The position numbers were made by a program, and so were the translations under genes. The notes under the pieces are model-generated. The model was not told where the DNA came from. It worked only from the letters and a program-made list of their open reading frames with translations, and searched no databases. This document shows, one piece after another, positions 1-6,839 of a stretch of 51,333 bases of DNA. The stretch is from assembly GCA_964390805.1 (NCBI GenBank), contig CAYMKL010000038.1, positions 1-51,333 on the forward strand, in the 5' to 3' direction. The DNA comes from CAYMKL01 sp964390805 (GTDB lineage Bacteria; Chloroflexota; Anaerolineae; VGOG01). Position 1 is the first letter of the stretch; each line of letters opens with the position of its first letter.

Positions 1-66
1 AAAAGCGCAAGTTCTAATTATGCAGTTGTTAACGTGCGGTCAAAGGTCATGCTAGATGATTTCCAT

Positions 67-95
67 TTGCCTTTCTCGCTGATATGGTGTAGAAT
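67..95 (+). promoter_or_regulatory. Sigma-70-like promoter of the riboswitch/ECF operon
   Basis: TTGCCT (67-72) and TAGAAT (90-95) are separated by exactly 17 nt. The predicted transcript would start near 102, just ahead of the riboswitch at 119. Nothing coding is visible in 1-315. Confidence 0.5.
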
Positions 96-118
96 AGCAA
101 GCCTAACCGAATAGTTCG

Positions 119-250
119 TTCTCCGAGCCATGCGACCTAAGGGCTGAAGGAGCCTATGGCGTATGGCCGCAGTGGGTGCCTGCCCTTGTGCAGAGCACTC
201 CAACGGTGCGGGTGGAAACGCCCGCTCCCCCCGTCATTGGTAAAGGAGGA
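119..250 (+). promoter_or_regulatory. Probable Moco (molybdenum/tungsten cofactor) riboswitch
   Basis: A closing helix pairs TTCTCC (119-124) with GGAGGA (245-250). Inside are a long hairpin (174-183 with 190-200, one bulged A), a 7-bp hairpin capped by a GAAA tetraloop (208-225), and a 3' segment at 231-246 of the form CCGTnnTTGGTAAAGG. The order and the conserved strings (CTCC-GAGCC start, GNRA hairpin, then CCCGT..TGG.AAAGG) match what I remember of the E. coli moaA leader and the Moco RNA motif. A TPP riboswitch was considered because the downstream S component is YkoE-like, but the CUGAGA and GAUCUGGAUAAUGCC-type cores are absent. The call is from memory of the family, not from a covariance search. 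Confidence 0.7.
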
Positions 251-268
251 CTGAAGTCACTGTCTATC

Positions 269-301
269 AGTGCTCTCTTTCCATGAGGGCGCTGATTTTT
301 T
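269..301 (+). terminator. Intrinsic terminator of the riboswitch expression platform
   Basis: AGTGCTCTC (269-277) pairs with GAGGGCGCT (285-293) over 9 bp, including two G-U pairs, followed by GA and T6 (296-301). An alternative 5-bp hairpin, CACTG (258-262) with CAGTG (268-272), overlaps the 5' arm and could act as an anti-terminator. It lies 14 nt before the first start codon, so ligand-dependent transcription attenuation is the simplest reading. Confidence 0.75.
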
Positions 302-315
302 GTGGGGAAAGGTAG

Positions 316-705
316 ATGCAGGTGAATAAACAAATAGCAGTTCAAATCAAGGAATCGCTAACCGAAGGCAGGTTGCCATGCCCATCGGCCTTCAAAGTCG
401 CGCGGCGGCTGGCAGTCAGCCCCCAGCAGGTGGGCGAGGTGGCCAATGAGCTCAACGTCAGAATCTCTCGTTGCCAATTGGGCCTCTTCGGCTATGGATC
501 CGACAAGGGTAAGTCCCTGGAGCCAGCGCAGGCAGTGGGAGAAGAACTGCAGGTGAGGATCAGGGACCGGGTGATTGAGGGGAGTCTACCCTGCGCCGTG
601 GTCTGGGAAATCGCTCGCGAGCTAACGAAAAAACGAAAGGATGTAGCCAACGCGGCTGAGAGTTTGGGCATCCGGATCACTCAATGCCAGTTGGGGTGCT
701 TTTAG
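316..705 (+). CDS. Small HTH-like protein made of two tandem repeats
   Basis: This 129-residue protein is an internal duplication. Residues about 10-58 and 75-129 align, each with an EG-LPC segment, a helical ARxL region and a closing RI(S/T)xCQLG(L/C)F motif. The helical middle resembles a helix-turn-helix, so a DNA- or RNA-binding regulator is plausible. The paired Cys residues (LPC and CQLG) could bind a metal or cofactor. It is the first gene after the putative Moco riboswitch and terminator and sits 13 nt before the ECF S-component start. I recall similar single-repeat proteins near molybdenum genes, but cannot name a characterised family. The function is not established. Confidence 0.7.
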   Translation: MQVNKQIAVQIKESLTEGRLPCPSAFKVARRLAVSPQQVGEVANELNVRISRCQLGLFGYGSDKGKSLEPAQAVGEELQVRIRDRVIEGSLPCAVVWEIARELTKKRKDVANAAESLGIRITQCQLGCF

Positions 706-718
706 CGTGGGGAGGGAG

Positions 719-2080
719 ATGAGTTCAAGAAGGTACTACTTCACCCTCCGTGATCTGTTGATGATGGCTGCGCTGGCCGCTCTGGGCGGCGTAGTCAGCA
801 CCTATGTCAATGCCGTCGGCGACTTGTTTCAGTCCATCCTGGGCTTTGCCGGTACCACCCAGTGGGCCGCCGGGTTACACGTCCTCTGGCTGACCCTGGC
901 CGTCGGACTGACCGGCAAGCAAGGGGCAGGCACGGTCACAGGCTTCCTCAAGGGGGCAGTTGAACTGCTGAGCGGCAACACCCATGGTCTGCTGGTGGTG
1001 CTGGTAGACATCGTAGCCGGTCTGCTGGTAGACCTGGGCTTCCTCCCCTTCCGAAACAAGGACTCTCTCCCCGCTTACGCGCTGGCCGGAGGGTTGGCCT
1101 CCGCCTCCAACGTATTTGTCTTTCAACTCTTTGCCTCGCTGCCCGCCGATGTGCTGGCCTACGGAGCGATGTTCCTCATTGGCGGGGTGGCTTTTATCTC
1201 TGGGGTGCTTTTCGCCGGACTGCTGGGACGGGTACTTCTCAACGCCCTCCGCCGAGCCGGTGTGGTCAAAGACCGCCCACCGGTCTCCATGGTCCGCCCA
1301 ATTTATCCGATTTTCCTGGCAAGTGCAGTCGTGCTCACGCTGGCTCTGGGTGTCTACCTGCGCCAGGCCCTGCGCGGTCCGGCCACGATCCACGTCGGAG
1401 GCGCGGTACAAGCGCCCTACGACTATCCGCTGGAGCACGGCGACATTCTCGTGATCACCGCCGAGGCTACCCTGCGTGACGTCACCACCCGCTACACCGG
1501 CGTCCCGGTGAGGGAGCTGGTAGACCGCGCCCAGCCCCAGCCCAATGCATCCCTTCTGCTGATCCAGGCCTCCGATGGCTATGCCTTCTTCGTCAGCATG
1601 GACGAGGTGCGGGAGAACGGGAGCCTGCTGTTGGCTCCACAGGGCAAGGGGGAGGACGCTTCCTTCAACATCGTCGGGCCGCGCAACAGCAAAGCCTGGG
1701 TGCGGGGCATCGAAGAAATGTCCGTCATTGGGTCGGCCACTCTTGAGGTCACCGGCGCGCTGGAACACCCATTGCCCTACAACCCCGATGATTGGCAGTT
1801 TGAGATGGATAGCACCAGCCTGGACGTGGGGGAAGGCCCGAAGAAATATCAGGGTACCCCCCTGGGCCAGGTGCTTCAGACGATGAACCCCCGTCCCGAG
1901 GCGACGACCGTCCTCTTGTACATGGGTGGAGAGCCGGTCTCGATGCCCATAGCGGACGTGCTGGGGGACGACGACCTGCGCATCTTCACCATCATTGGTG
2001 GGATAGATGTTTCCTTCGCCGTTGCGCGCATGGACGGAGAAGTGGTCCTGTCCACGATAACCCGTATCGAAGTAAGGTAG
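719..2080 (+). CDS. ECF transporter S component (YkoE-like) fused to a SUOX-like extracytoplasmic domain
   Basis: Residues about 1-190 form a multi-spanning membrane domain with the GGVVSTYVNAVGD and SGNTHGLL patterns of YkoE-type S components, which bind the substrate in ECF importers. A further membrane span follows near residues 196-215. Residues about 220-453 lie outside and look like two halves of a molybdopterin-dependent-oxidoreductase (SUOX) fold: each half has a glycine-rich strand followed by a closing segment such as WVRGIEEMSVI or TITRIEV. The conserved Cys that ligates Mo in true sulfite oxidases is not seen, so binding rather than catalysis is likelier. Start ATG 719 is preferred over GTG 707 because GGGGAGGGAG sits just before it. 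Ordinary YkoE proteins lack this tail. Confidence 0.8.
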   Translation: MSSRRYYFTLRDLLMMAALAALGGVVSTYVNAVGDLFQSILGFAGTTQWAAGLHVLWLTLAVGLTGKQGAGTVTGFLKGAVELLSGNTHGLLVVLVDIVAGLLVDLGFLPFRNKDSLPAYALAGGLASASNVFVFQLFASLPADVLAYGAMFLIGGVAFISGVLFAGLLGRVLLNALRRAGVVKDRPPVSMVRPIYPIFLASAVVLTLALGVYLRQALRGPATIHVGGAVQAPYDYPLEHGDILVITAEATLRDVTTRYTGVPVRELVDRAQPQPNASLLLIQASDGYAFFVSMDEVRENGSLLLAPQGKGEDASFNIVGPRNSKAWVRGIEEMSVIGSATLEVTGALEHPLPYNPDDWQFEMDSTSLDVGEGPKKYQGTPLGQVLQTMNPRPEATTVLLYMGGEPVSMPIADVLGDDDLRIFTIIGGIDVSFAVARMDGEVVLSTITRIEVR

Positions 2081-2087
2081 AGGTCGA

Positions 2088-3605
2088 ATGATCTCCGTCG
2101 AGGGATTGAGCTTTCGCTTTCAGGGAAGTGCCCAATATGCTCTGCGTGACGTGAACTTGGAGGTCGCTCCAGGGGAGTTTGTGGTCATCACCGGCCCGTC
2201 GGGATGCGGCAAGTCCACCCTGGCTCTGGCCATCGGCGGCTACCTCTTCCGTCAGTATGACGGGGAAGCCACCGGTAGGGTGAGGGTGGCCGACGCCGCT
2301 TCGCTAACGGGGGCCGCTTCGCTAACAGACGTGCGCCAGTGTCCCATCTACGACGTGGCCGAAGTGGTGGGATTGGTCCAGCAAAACCCTGAAGCCCAGT
2401 TCTGCACGCTCACCGTGCAGGACGAGGTGGCTTTTGGCCTGGAGAACCGCCGTCTGCCCAGGGATGAAATCCAGGACCGGATGGCCTGGGCGTTGAGCAT
2501 CGTCGGCGCGGAGCACCTGGCCGGTCGCCTGCTGGCGACCCTCTCCGGCGGCGAAAAGCAAAAAGTAGCCATCGCAGCGATGATGGCCGCCAAGCCCCAG
2601 GTGCTGATTTTCGACGAGCCGACCTCGAACCTGGATCCCACGGCCACCGCGGAGGTTTTCCAGGTCATCGAGCACATACAGGCCAAGGCGGGCATCACCG
2701 TGCTGGTCATCGAGCACAAGGTGGACTACCTGCTGCCCTTCAACCCTCGCCTGGTAGCGATGGAACAAGGCCGCATCGTTTACGACGGTCCCGTCACCGA
2801 GGCGCACTACCCCCGATCGTTGCCTGCCCAGCAACCCTCCCATCCTTCGGCAACCGTCGGCGAGGAGCCCGTAGCGCCAGCCATCCGCGTGGAGAGCCTG
2901 CATGTCGGCTATAACACTGCGTCCGTCCTGCATGGCGTCTCGTTGGAGATCTGGCCGGGAGAGTTCGTGGCGGTCATGGGCGACAATGGCTCCGGCAAGA
3001 CCACCTTTCTGCAAAGCCTGCTGGGGCTGCTCAAGCCTACCCAGGGGCGGGTAGAAGTGCTGGGGCAAGACACTCGCCGTGTGTCCGTCTCCCGGCTGGC
3101 CCGGCAGGTGGGGTTCGTCTTCCAGAACCCGGACCACCAGCTTTTTGCCGAGAGCATTTGGCAAGAGGCCACCTTTGCCCCCCGCAACTTTGGCCCGCTG
3201 GACGAAGCGGCCCAGGCGCGGGTCGAAGCGCTCCTGGCTCGCTGTGGACTGGGAGACCGTCAGCACGACCATCCCTACCGATTGAGCTACGGGGAGAAGC
3301 GCCGCCTGAACCTGATTTCGGTTTTGGCTTATGCCCCCCGGCTCATCCTGCTGGACGAATTGCTCATCGGTCAGGATATCGAGAACGCGACCCTCTTGCT
3401 GGAACTACTGCGCGAGCGGGTGGAGCAGGGGGACACGGCCATCATGGTCAACCACCATCCAGAGGTTACCCGCCGCTACGCTAGCCGATTGATCTTTTTC
3501 AACAGTGGCCAGGCAGTTGTGGACGCACCGATAGAAGAAGGGTTCCAACAATTGGCTGCCCTGGGGAAGGAAGTCTACCTGCCCTCGAAAAGGAGGCGGC
3601 CATGA
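2088..3605 (+). CDS. ECF transporter fused ATPase (A-A' double nucleotide-binding protein)
   Basis: The 505-residue energising ATPase has two complete ABC domains. Domain 1 has Walker A GPSGCGKST at 36-44, LSGGEKQK near 152 and Walker B FDEPTSNLD near 175. Domain 2 has GDNGSGKTT near 298, LSYGEKRR near 399 and LLDELL near 418. Fused double ATPases are typical of YkoD-like ECF systems, matching the YkoE-like S gene 7 nt upstream. The 3' end overlaps the EcfT gene by 4 nt (ATGA), implying translational coupling. Domain 1 carries an 18-bp tandem duplication (2295-2326, encoding AASLTG/AASLTD) between Walker A and the Q-loop, a surface insertion. Confidence 0.92.
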   Translation: MISVEGLSFRFQGSAQYALRDVNLEVAPGEFVVITGPSGCGKSTLALAIGGYLFRQYDGEATGRVRVADAASLTGAASLTDVRQCPIYDVAEVVGLVQQNPEAQFCTLTVQDEVAFGLENRRLPRDEIQDRMAWALSIVGAEHLAGRLLATLSGGEKQKVAIAAMMAAKPQVLIFDEPTSNLDPTATAEVFQVIEHIQAKAGITVLVIEHKVDYLLPFNPRLVAMEQGRIVYDGPVTEAHYPRSLPAQQPSHPSATVGEEPVAPAIRVESLHVGYNTASVLHGVSLEIWPGEFVAVMGDNGSGKTTFLQSLLGLLKPTQGRVEVLGQDTRRVSVSRLARQVGFVFQNPDHQLFAESIWQEATFAPRNFGPLDEAAQARVEALLARCGLGDRQHDHPYRLSYGEKRRLNLISVLAYAPRLILLDELLIGQDIENATLLLELLRERVEQGDTAIMVNHHPEVTRRYASRLIFFNSGQAVVDAPIEEGFQQLAALGKEVYLPSKRRRP

Positions 3606-4369
3606 AACCGCGCATCACGTATCAGCCTGGCCATTCCGTACTACACCGCCTCCATCCGCTGGTCAAGGGAGCCTGGATGCTGTTTGGAACGATTCTCGTG
3701 TTCGTCGTCCCCAACCCGTGGATAGTCCTGGCCGTGCTGGGCCTGGCGTTGCTGGCCTTCTCCGTGGCCGGAGTACGCCTGGGACAAGTACGGGGGACAC
3801 GACTGTTCGCCACCACAGCCCTCCTGCTGGCAGTCCTGCAAATCCTGTTCGTCCGCACCGGGCCGGTACTGGTCCAGATAGGGCCACTGGCTCCCACGAT
3901 CAGTGGGGTAGAGGCTGGCATCTATGTAGCCGGGCGCTTCCTAAGCGTGGTGTTTCTGGGCTATCTCTTTGTCCTGACCACCGACCCCAATAGCCTGGCC
4001 TACGCCCTGATGCAGGCAGGACTCCCCTATCGCTACGGGTTCACTCTGATCATGGCCCTGCGTTTGGTGCCCATTTTCGAGCAGGAGGGACAAACCGTTT
4101 ACAATGCCCAGTTGGCCCGAGGAGTGCAGTACGACGCGCGCAGCCCGCGCCGTTTTCTGACCCTAGCCCGGCAGTTCTTCTTGCCTTTGCTGGTCTCGGC
4201 GCTGGGCAAAGTGGACGCCCTGGCCGTCTCGATGGAAGGCCGCTGCTTCGGCAAGCATCCTACCCGCACGTTTCTGAGAACGGTCCATTTTACACGGTGG
4301 GATGCCGCAGCAACCATCCTCTTGCTGCTCGTCACCGTGGCTACGGTGAGTGCGCTGGCCGTTTTCTAG
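3602..4369 (+). CDS. ecfT: ECF transporter transmembrane component EcfT (CbiQ family)
   Basis: This is a 255-residue integral membrane protein with four to six hydrophobic segments and the two coupling-helix motifs of the family, ARG near residue 172 and MEGRCFG near 210, which dock into the ATPase grooves. It couples ATP hydrolysis to toppling of the S component. It overlaps the ATPase gene by 4 nt and completes a solitary (group I-like) importer with its own S, A-A' and T genes. Confidence 0.92.
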   Translation: MKPRITYQPGHSVLHRLHPLVKGAWMLFGTILVFVVPNPWIVLAVLGLALLAFSVAGVRLGQVRGTRLFATTALLLAVLQILFVRTGPVLVQIGPLAPTISGVEAGIYVAGRFLSVVFLGYLFVLTTDPNSLAYALMQAGLPYRYGFTLIMALRLVPIFEQEGQTVYNAQLARGVQYDARSPRRFLTLARQFFLPLLVSALGKVDALAVSMEGRCFGKHPTRTFLRTVHFTRWDAAATILLLLVTVATVSALAVF

Positions 4370-4421
4370 CGACATCAAAAGGTATCCAGGCACATCAAAG
4401 CGGGGGGGGGGGGAGAACTGC

Positions 4422-4503
4422 CAACGGATTTCAGGATCGGATTGAACGGATTAGGTGCTTTACACGTGCGATCTCTGTTCAATCCGTTCCGATAAATCCG
4501 TTG
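4422..4503 (+). repeat. Dispersed palindromic intergenic repeat, copy 1
   Basis: The outer arms CAACGGATTT (4422-4431) and AAATCCGTTG (4494-4503) are perfect inverted repeats. The inner arms GAACGGATT and AATCCGTTC (4481-4489) pair again. A related sequence lies at 36745-36841, and the similarity continues for about 40 bp past the palindrome. A G12 homopolymer (4402-4413) sits just upstream. The element fills most of the 200-bp gap between ecfT and the CxxCH gene. Confidence 0.75.
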
Positions 4504-4569
4504 ACAGCATTCGCTCTCATCATCCCCCTGCGTTGGAGTGCTATGAAGTGTTATTGAGGAGAGCATACG

Positions 4570-5502
4570 ATGTTTGCTTCCAAAACACCCCGTATCTTGC
4601 TGATCCTGGCACTCCTGGTCGTGTTGGTTGTTGCGGGTGGAGTCCTGGCCGCCGCTGCCGGTGTAAAGACCCTTGCGCCTGTGCGCTTAGCCTTTCACTA
4701 TCCGTGGGGCATCCTGGCCAAAGACGCCGACACAATGAACCAGTGCTCCGACTGTCACGAGCCGGCCAAGTCTCACACCTGCGATTCCTGCCACGACGAC
4801 CACGGCTCGGCTGAGATGGCCAACGTGCCCTTCGACGACCTGATCTTGCTGGCTGGCGACGTGCCCGATCCGGGGTACATCGCGGTTAACGACATCCTGC
4901 CCTACCGTGACCAGCCGGGCACGCATGTGGCTCTGCTCGATTTTCTGGCCGACCACGGCGTGACCGATTTCGAAAGCGTGACCCTGGCCTCCCGTGACGA
5001 GGGATTCGTGACCTTTGAGCGGCCCAACCTGACTGGCGAGGCATTGCTCATGCCCCACGTGGATGGGGTGCGCTTTGCCGCCGAAAACCTCCACATCTCC
5101 ACCTGGCTGAAGGGCGTGTGGCGCATCATCGTCGTCGGCACCGAAAAGCCACTGACCATGGATGGCTATCGCACCTCCATCGGCCGGCTGCTGCTGGGGC
5201 CGACCCGTTCGGTGACTATCGAGCAGACCGACGTGATGCTCAGGAGCGAGGCTGACGGCCAGGTGCGCAAAGGCAAGACGGCCTCGCGGATCGAGGGAGC
5301 GGGACTGGCAGACATCGTCGGCGATCCCGATTTCGATAGGCTCCTGGTTCGCGACGCGGAAGGGCAGGAACACACCCTGACAGCCGCCGAAGCCAAAGGC
5401 GCAGTGCTGGCCCAAATGGGTCGGAGGGTCGTCCTGGTCTTGCCGGCGCGCGGCCGGGCGCAGTGGATAACCGATGTAATCGAGCTTGTTTCGGAAGAGT
5501 AG
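4570..5502 (+). CDS. Membrane-anchored CxxCH protein with SUOX-like domain
   Basis: The 310-residue protein begins with a hydrophobic signal or anchor helix (about 8-30). Two CxxCH motifs follow, CSDCH at 59-63 and CDSCH at 71-75, which are c-type haem attachment sites or, given their tight spacing, possibly a metal-binding cluster. Residues about 85-310 resemble the SUOX-like halves of the neighbouring proteins: glycine-rich strand turns and closing segments such as WLKGVWRIIVVG and WITDVIELV. It is therefore probably an extracytoplasmic cofactor- or electron-handling partner of the importer. Start ATG 4570 follows TTGAGGAGAG. Haem attachment and exact fold are inferences. Confidence 0.65.
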   Translation: MFASKTPRILLILALLVVLVVAGGVLAAAAGVKTLAPVRLAFHYPWGILAKDADTMNQCSDCHEPAKSHTCDSCHDDHGSAEMANVPFDDLILLAGDVPDPGYIAVNDILPYRDQPGTHVALLDFLADHGVTDFESVTLASRDEGFVTFERPNLTGEALLMPHVDGVRFAAENLHISTWLKGVWRIIVVGTEKPLTMDGYRTSIGRLLLGPTRSVTIEQTDVMLRSEADGQVRKGKTASRIEGAGLADIVGDPDFDRLLVRDAEGQEHTLTAAEAKGAVLAQMGRRVVLVLPARGRAQWITDVIELVSEE

Positions 5503-5505
5503 ACC

Positions 5506-6654
5506 ATGCCTGACAGCCGTCCTGGAAAAATCCGAACCCTGAGCCTTCTGGTGCTCGCGCTCCTTTTCTGCCTGGCAGGCTGCGGCCCAGCCTGGGAGGC
5601 GACCGTCGTTGCCCCGGATGGTAGCGCCTTCCCTGTAGACAGCAAGGTCCTCGCAAGCCTGGCCGACTTTGCTGAGGAGGGACAGGACCTCTCCCCGGAG
5701 TGGGTGCTCTGGACAGCGGGGCATTGGGTGATCGAGCGTCTGATCGTGAGTGAACCGGAGGGCGTCCGGCACGAGCTCGACTGGGCGACTGTGGCCGGCG
5801 ACGCCTGGTGGGGCAAGGATGGGAGACTATCCATCGGCAGCGAATCGTTCCCGGTTTCGCACCTGGAGGTTGAGCCGCCGCCGTTGCTGGGACGGGTTGA
5901 GGCGGACATCACCGACATCGCGCCGGCGGTCGCCGCGGTGCTGGGTTTGCCGTCCCCGGCCGAAGCCACCGGCCAGGCGCTGGAAGCACCCCCGGCCGGC
6001 CACGTATTGCTCCTCTTCCTCGATGGCTTTGGCTACGTGCGCTACGCTGAGGCCCGCGACGCGGGATTGATCCCCAACCTCGCTGCGCTAGGCGAGCCGT
6101 TGATCGGCCTGACCGTCTACCCACCTTGCACCACCGTGGCCTCGGCGGCCTTGCTCACCGGCGCGCCGCCGGCGGTCAACGGGGTGGACCAGCGGGGCAT
6201 CCGCAAGACGGAGGTGGAGACACTCTTTGACGTTGCCAACGCTGCCGGGCGGCAGATCGTGGCCGTCGAGGGGGAGGCGCTGGCCTTCAACCTGCGCAAC
6301 TCCGAGATGCAGCTCTCCGGCGACCGCGACGGAAACGTCAGCACCGACGACAACGTGCTGGCCAACGCCCTGGCTGTGCTGGACGAGGGGATGCCCGACC
6401 TGTTCTACGTTCATTTCCACGGCATTGACGACGCCGGGCACACCTACGGTCCCAACACGCCGGAAGAAGAGGCCGTCATCCGCGAGGTAGATGCGGCGGT
6501 GGGGCAGTTGCTCGCAGCGCTTCCCGCCGATACCCTCATCATCATTTTCGCCGACCACGGGATGCACCGGGTCGAGGAACAAGGGAGGTTCGGTAATCAT
6601 GGACATCTGATTGAACGGGATATGTTCATCCCTATCTTTGTAGTTTCAAAATGA
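5506..6654 (+). CDS. Secreted phosphodiesterase/nucleotide pyrophosphatase lipoprotein
   Basis: The 382-residue protein has a lipoprotein signal with lipobox LAGC (Cys 26). From about residue 165 it is an alkaline-phosphatase-superfamily domain of the type I phosphodiesterase/nucleotide pyrophosphatase kind. Visible metal or catalytic elements are LDGFG (Asp 173), the Thr nucleophile in PPCTTV (209/210), DDAGHTYGP, FADHGM and NHGH, so the active site looks complete. Residues about 30-140 resemble one SUOX-like half. The gene starts 3 nt after the CxxCH gene. In this context it may cleave a dinucleotide or phosphoester form of a cofactor before uptake; that substrate is inference. Confidence 0.82.
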   Translation: MPDSRPGKIRTLSLLVLALLFCLAGCGPAWEATVVAPDGSAFPVDSKVLASLADFAEEGQDLSPEWVLWTAGHWVIERLIVSEPEGVRHELDWATVAGDAWWGKDGRLSIGSESFPVSHLEVEPPPLLGRVEADITDIAPAVAAVLGLPSPAEATGQALEAPPAGHVLLLFLDGFGYVRYAEARDAGLIPNLAALGEPLIGLTVYPPCTTVASAALLTGAPPAVNGVDQRGIRKTEVETLFDVANAAGRQIVAVEGEALAFNLRNSEMQLSGDRDGNVSTDDNVLANALAVLDEGMPDLFYVHFHGIDDAGHTYGPNTPEEEAVIREVDAAVGQLLAALPADTLIIIFADHGMHRVEEQGRFGNHGHLIERDMFIPIFVVSK

Positions 6655-6668
6655 GCAAATACTCAAAT

Positions 6669-6817
6669 TGGACTTTGGACAAAGCCAAAGAAACCCGTTT
6701 TCTGATAACTTCGCCACCGAAATCTGCCTGAATCAGCTTGTTTCAATCGGGCATGGACGGCATTCTGCTGCGAGAAAACGGGTTTCTGGCTGCCATCGCG
6801 ATTTTGCCCAAAGTCCA
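6669..6817 (+). repeat. Imperfect inverted-repeat (MITE-like) element
   Basis: TGGACTTTGG (6669-6678) and CCAAAGTCCA (6808-6817) are outer inverted repeats. AGAAACCCGTTTTCT (6689-6703) and AGAAAACGGGTTTCT (6773-6787) are perfect 15-bp inner repeats. The element fills the gap between the phosphodiesterase and the next lipoprotein. An open frame running through it into the next gene from 6738 is therefore not the real start. Confidence 0.65.
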
Positions 6818-6839
6818 GACTCAAACTAAGGAGAGAAAA

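Noticed and set aside
119..250. TPP riboswitch, expected from the YkoE-like S component
   Set aside because: The conserved CUGAGA and GAUCUGGAUAAUGCC-type cores are missing; the 3' TTGGTAAAGG segment and GNRA hairpin fit the Moco class better.
875..1768. Long open frame on the minus strand opposite the S-component gene
   Set aside because: Its composition is typical of antisense shadow frames, it lacks a ribosome site and the plus-strand protein is clearly real.
6738..6839. N-terminal extension of the SUOX-like lipoprotein
   Set aside because: It reads through the inverted-repeat element; the lipoprotein signal and ribosome site define ATG 6840.
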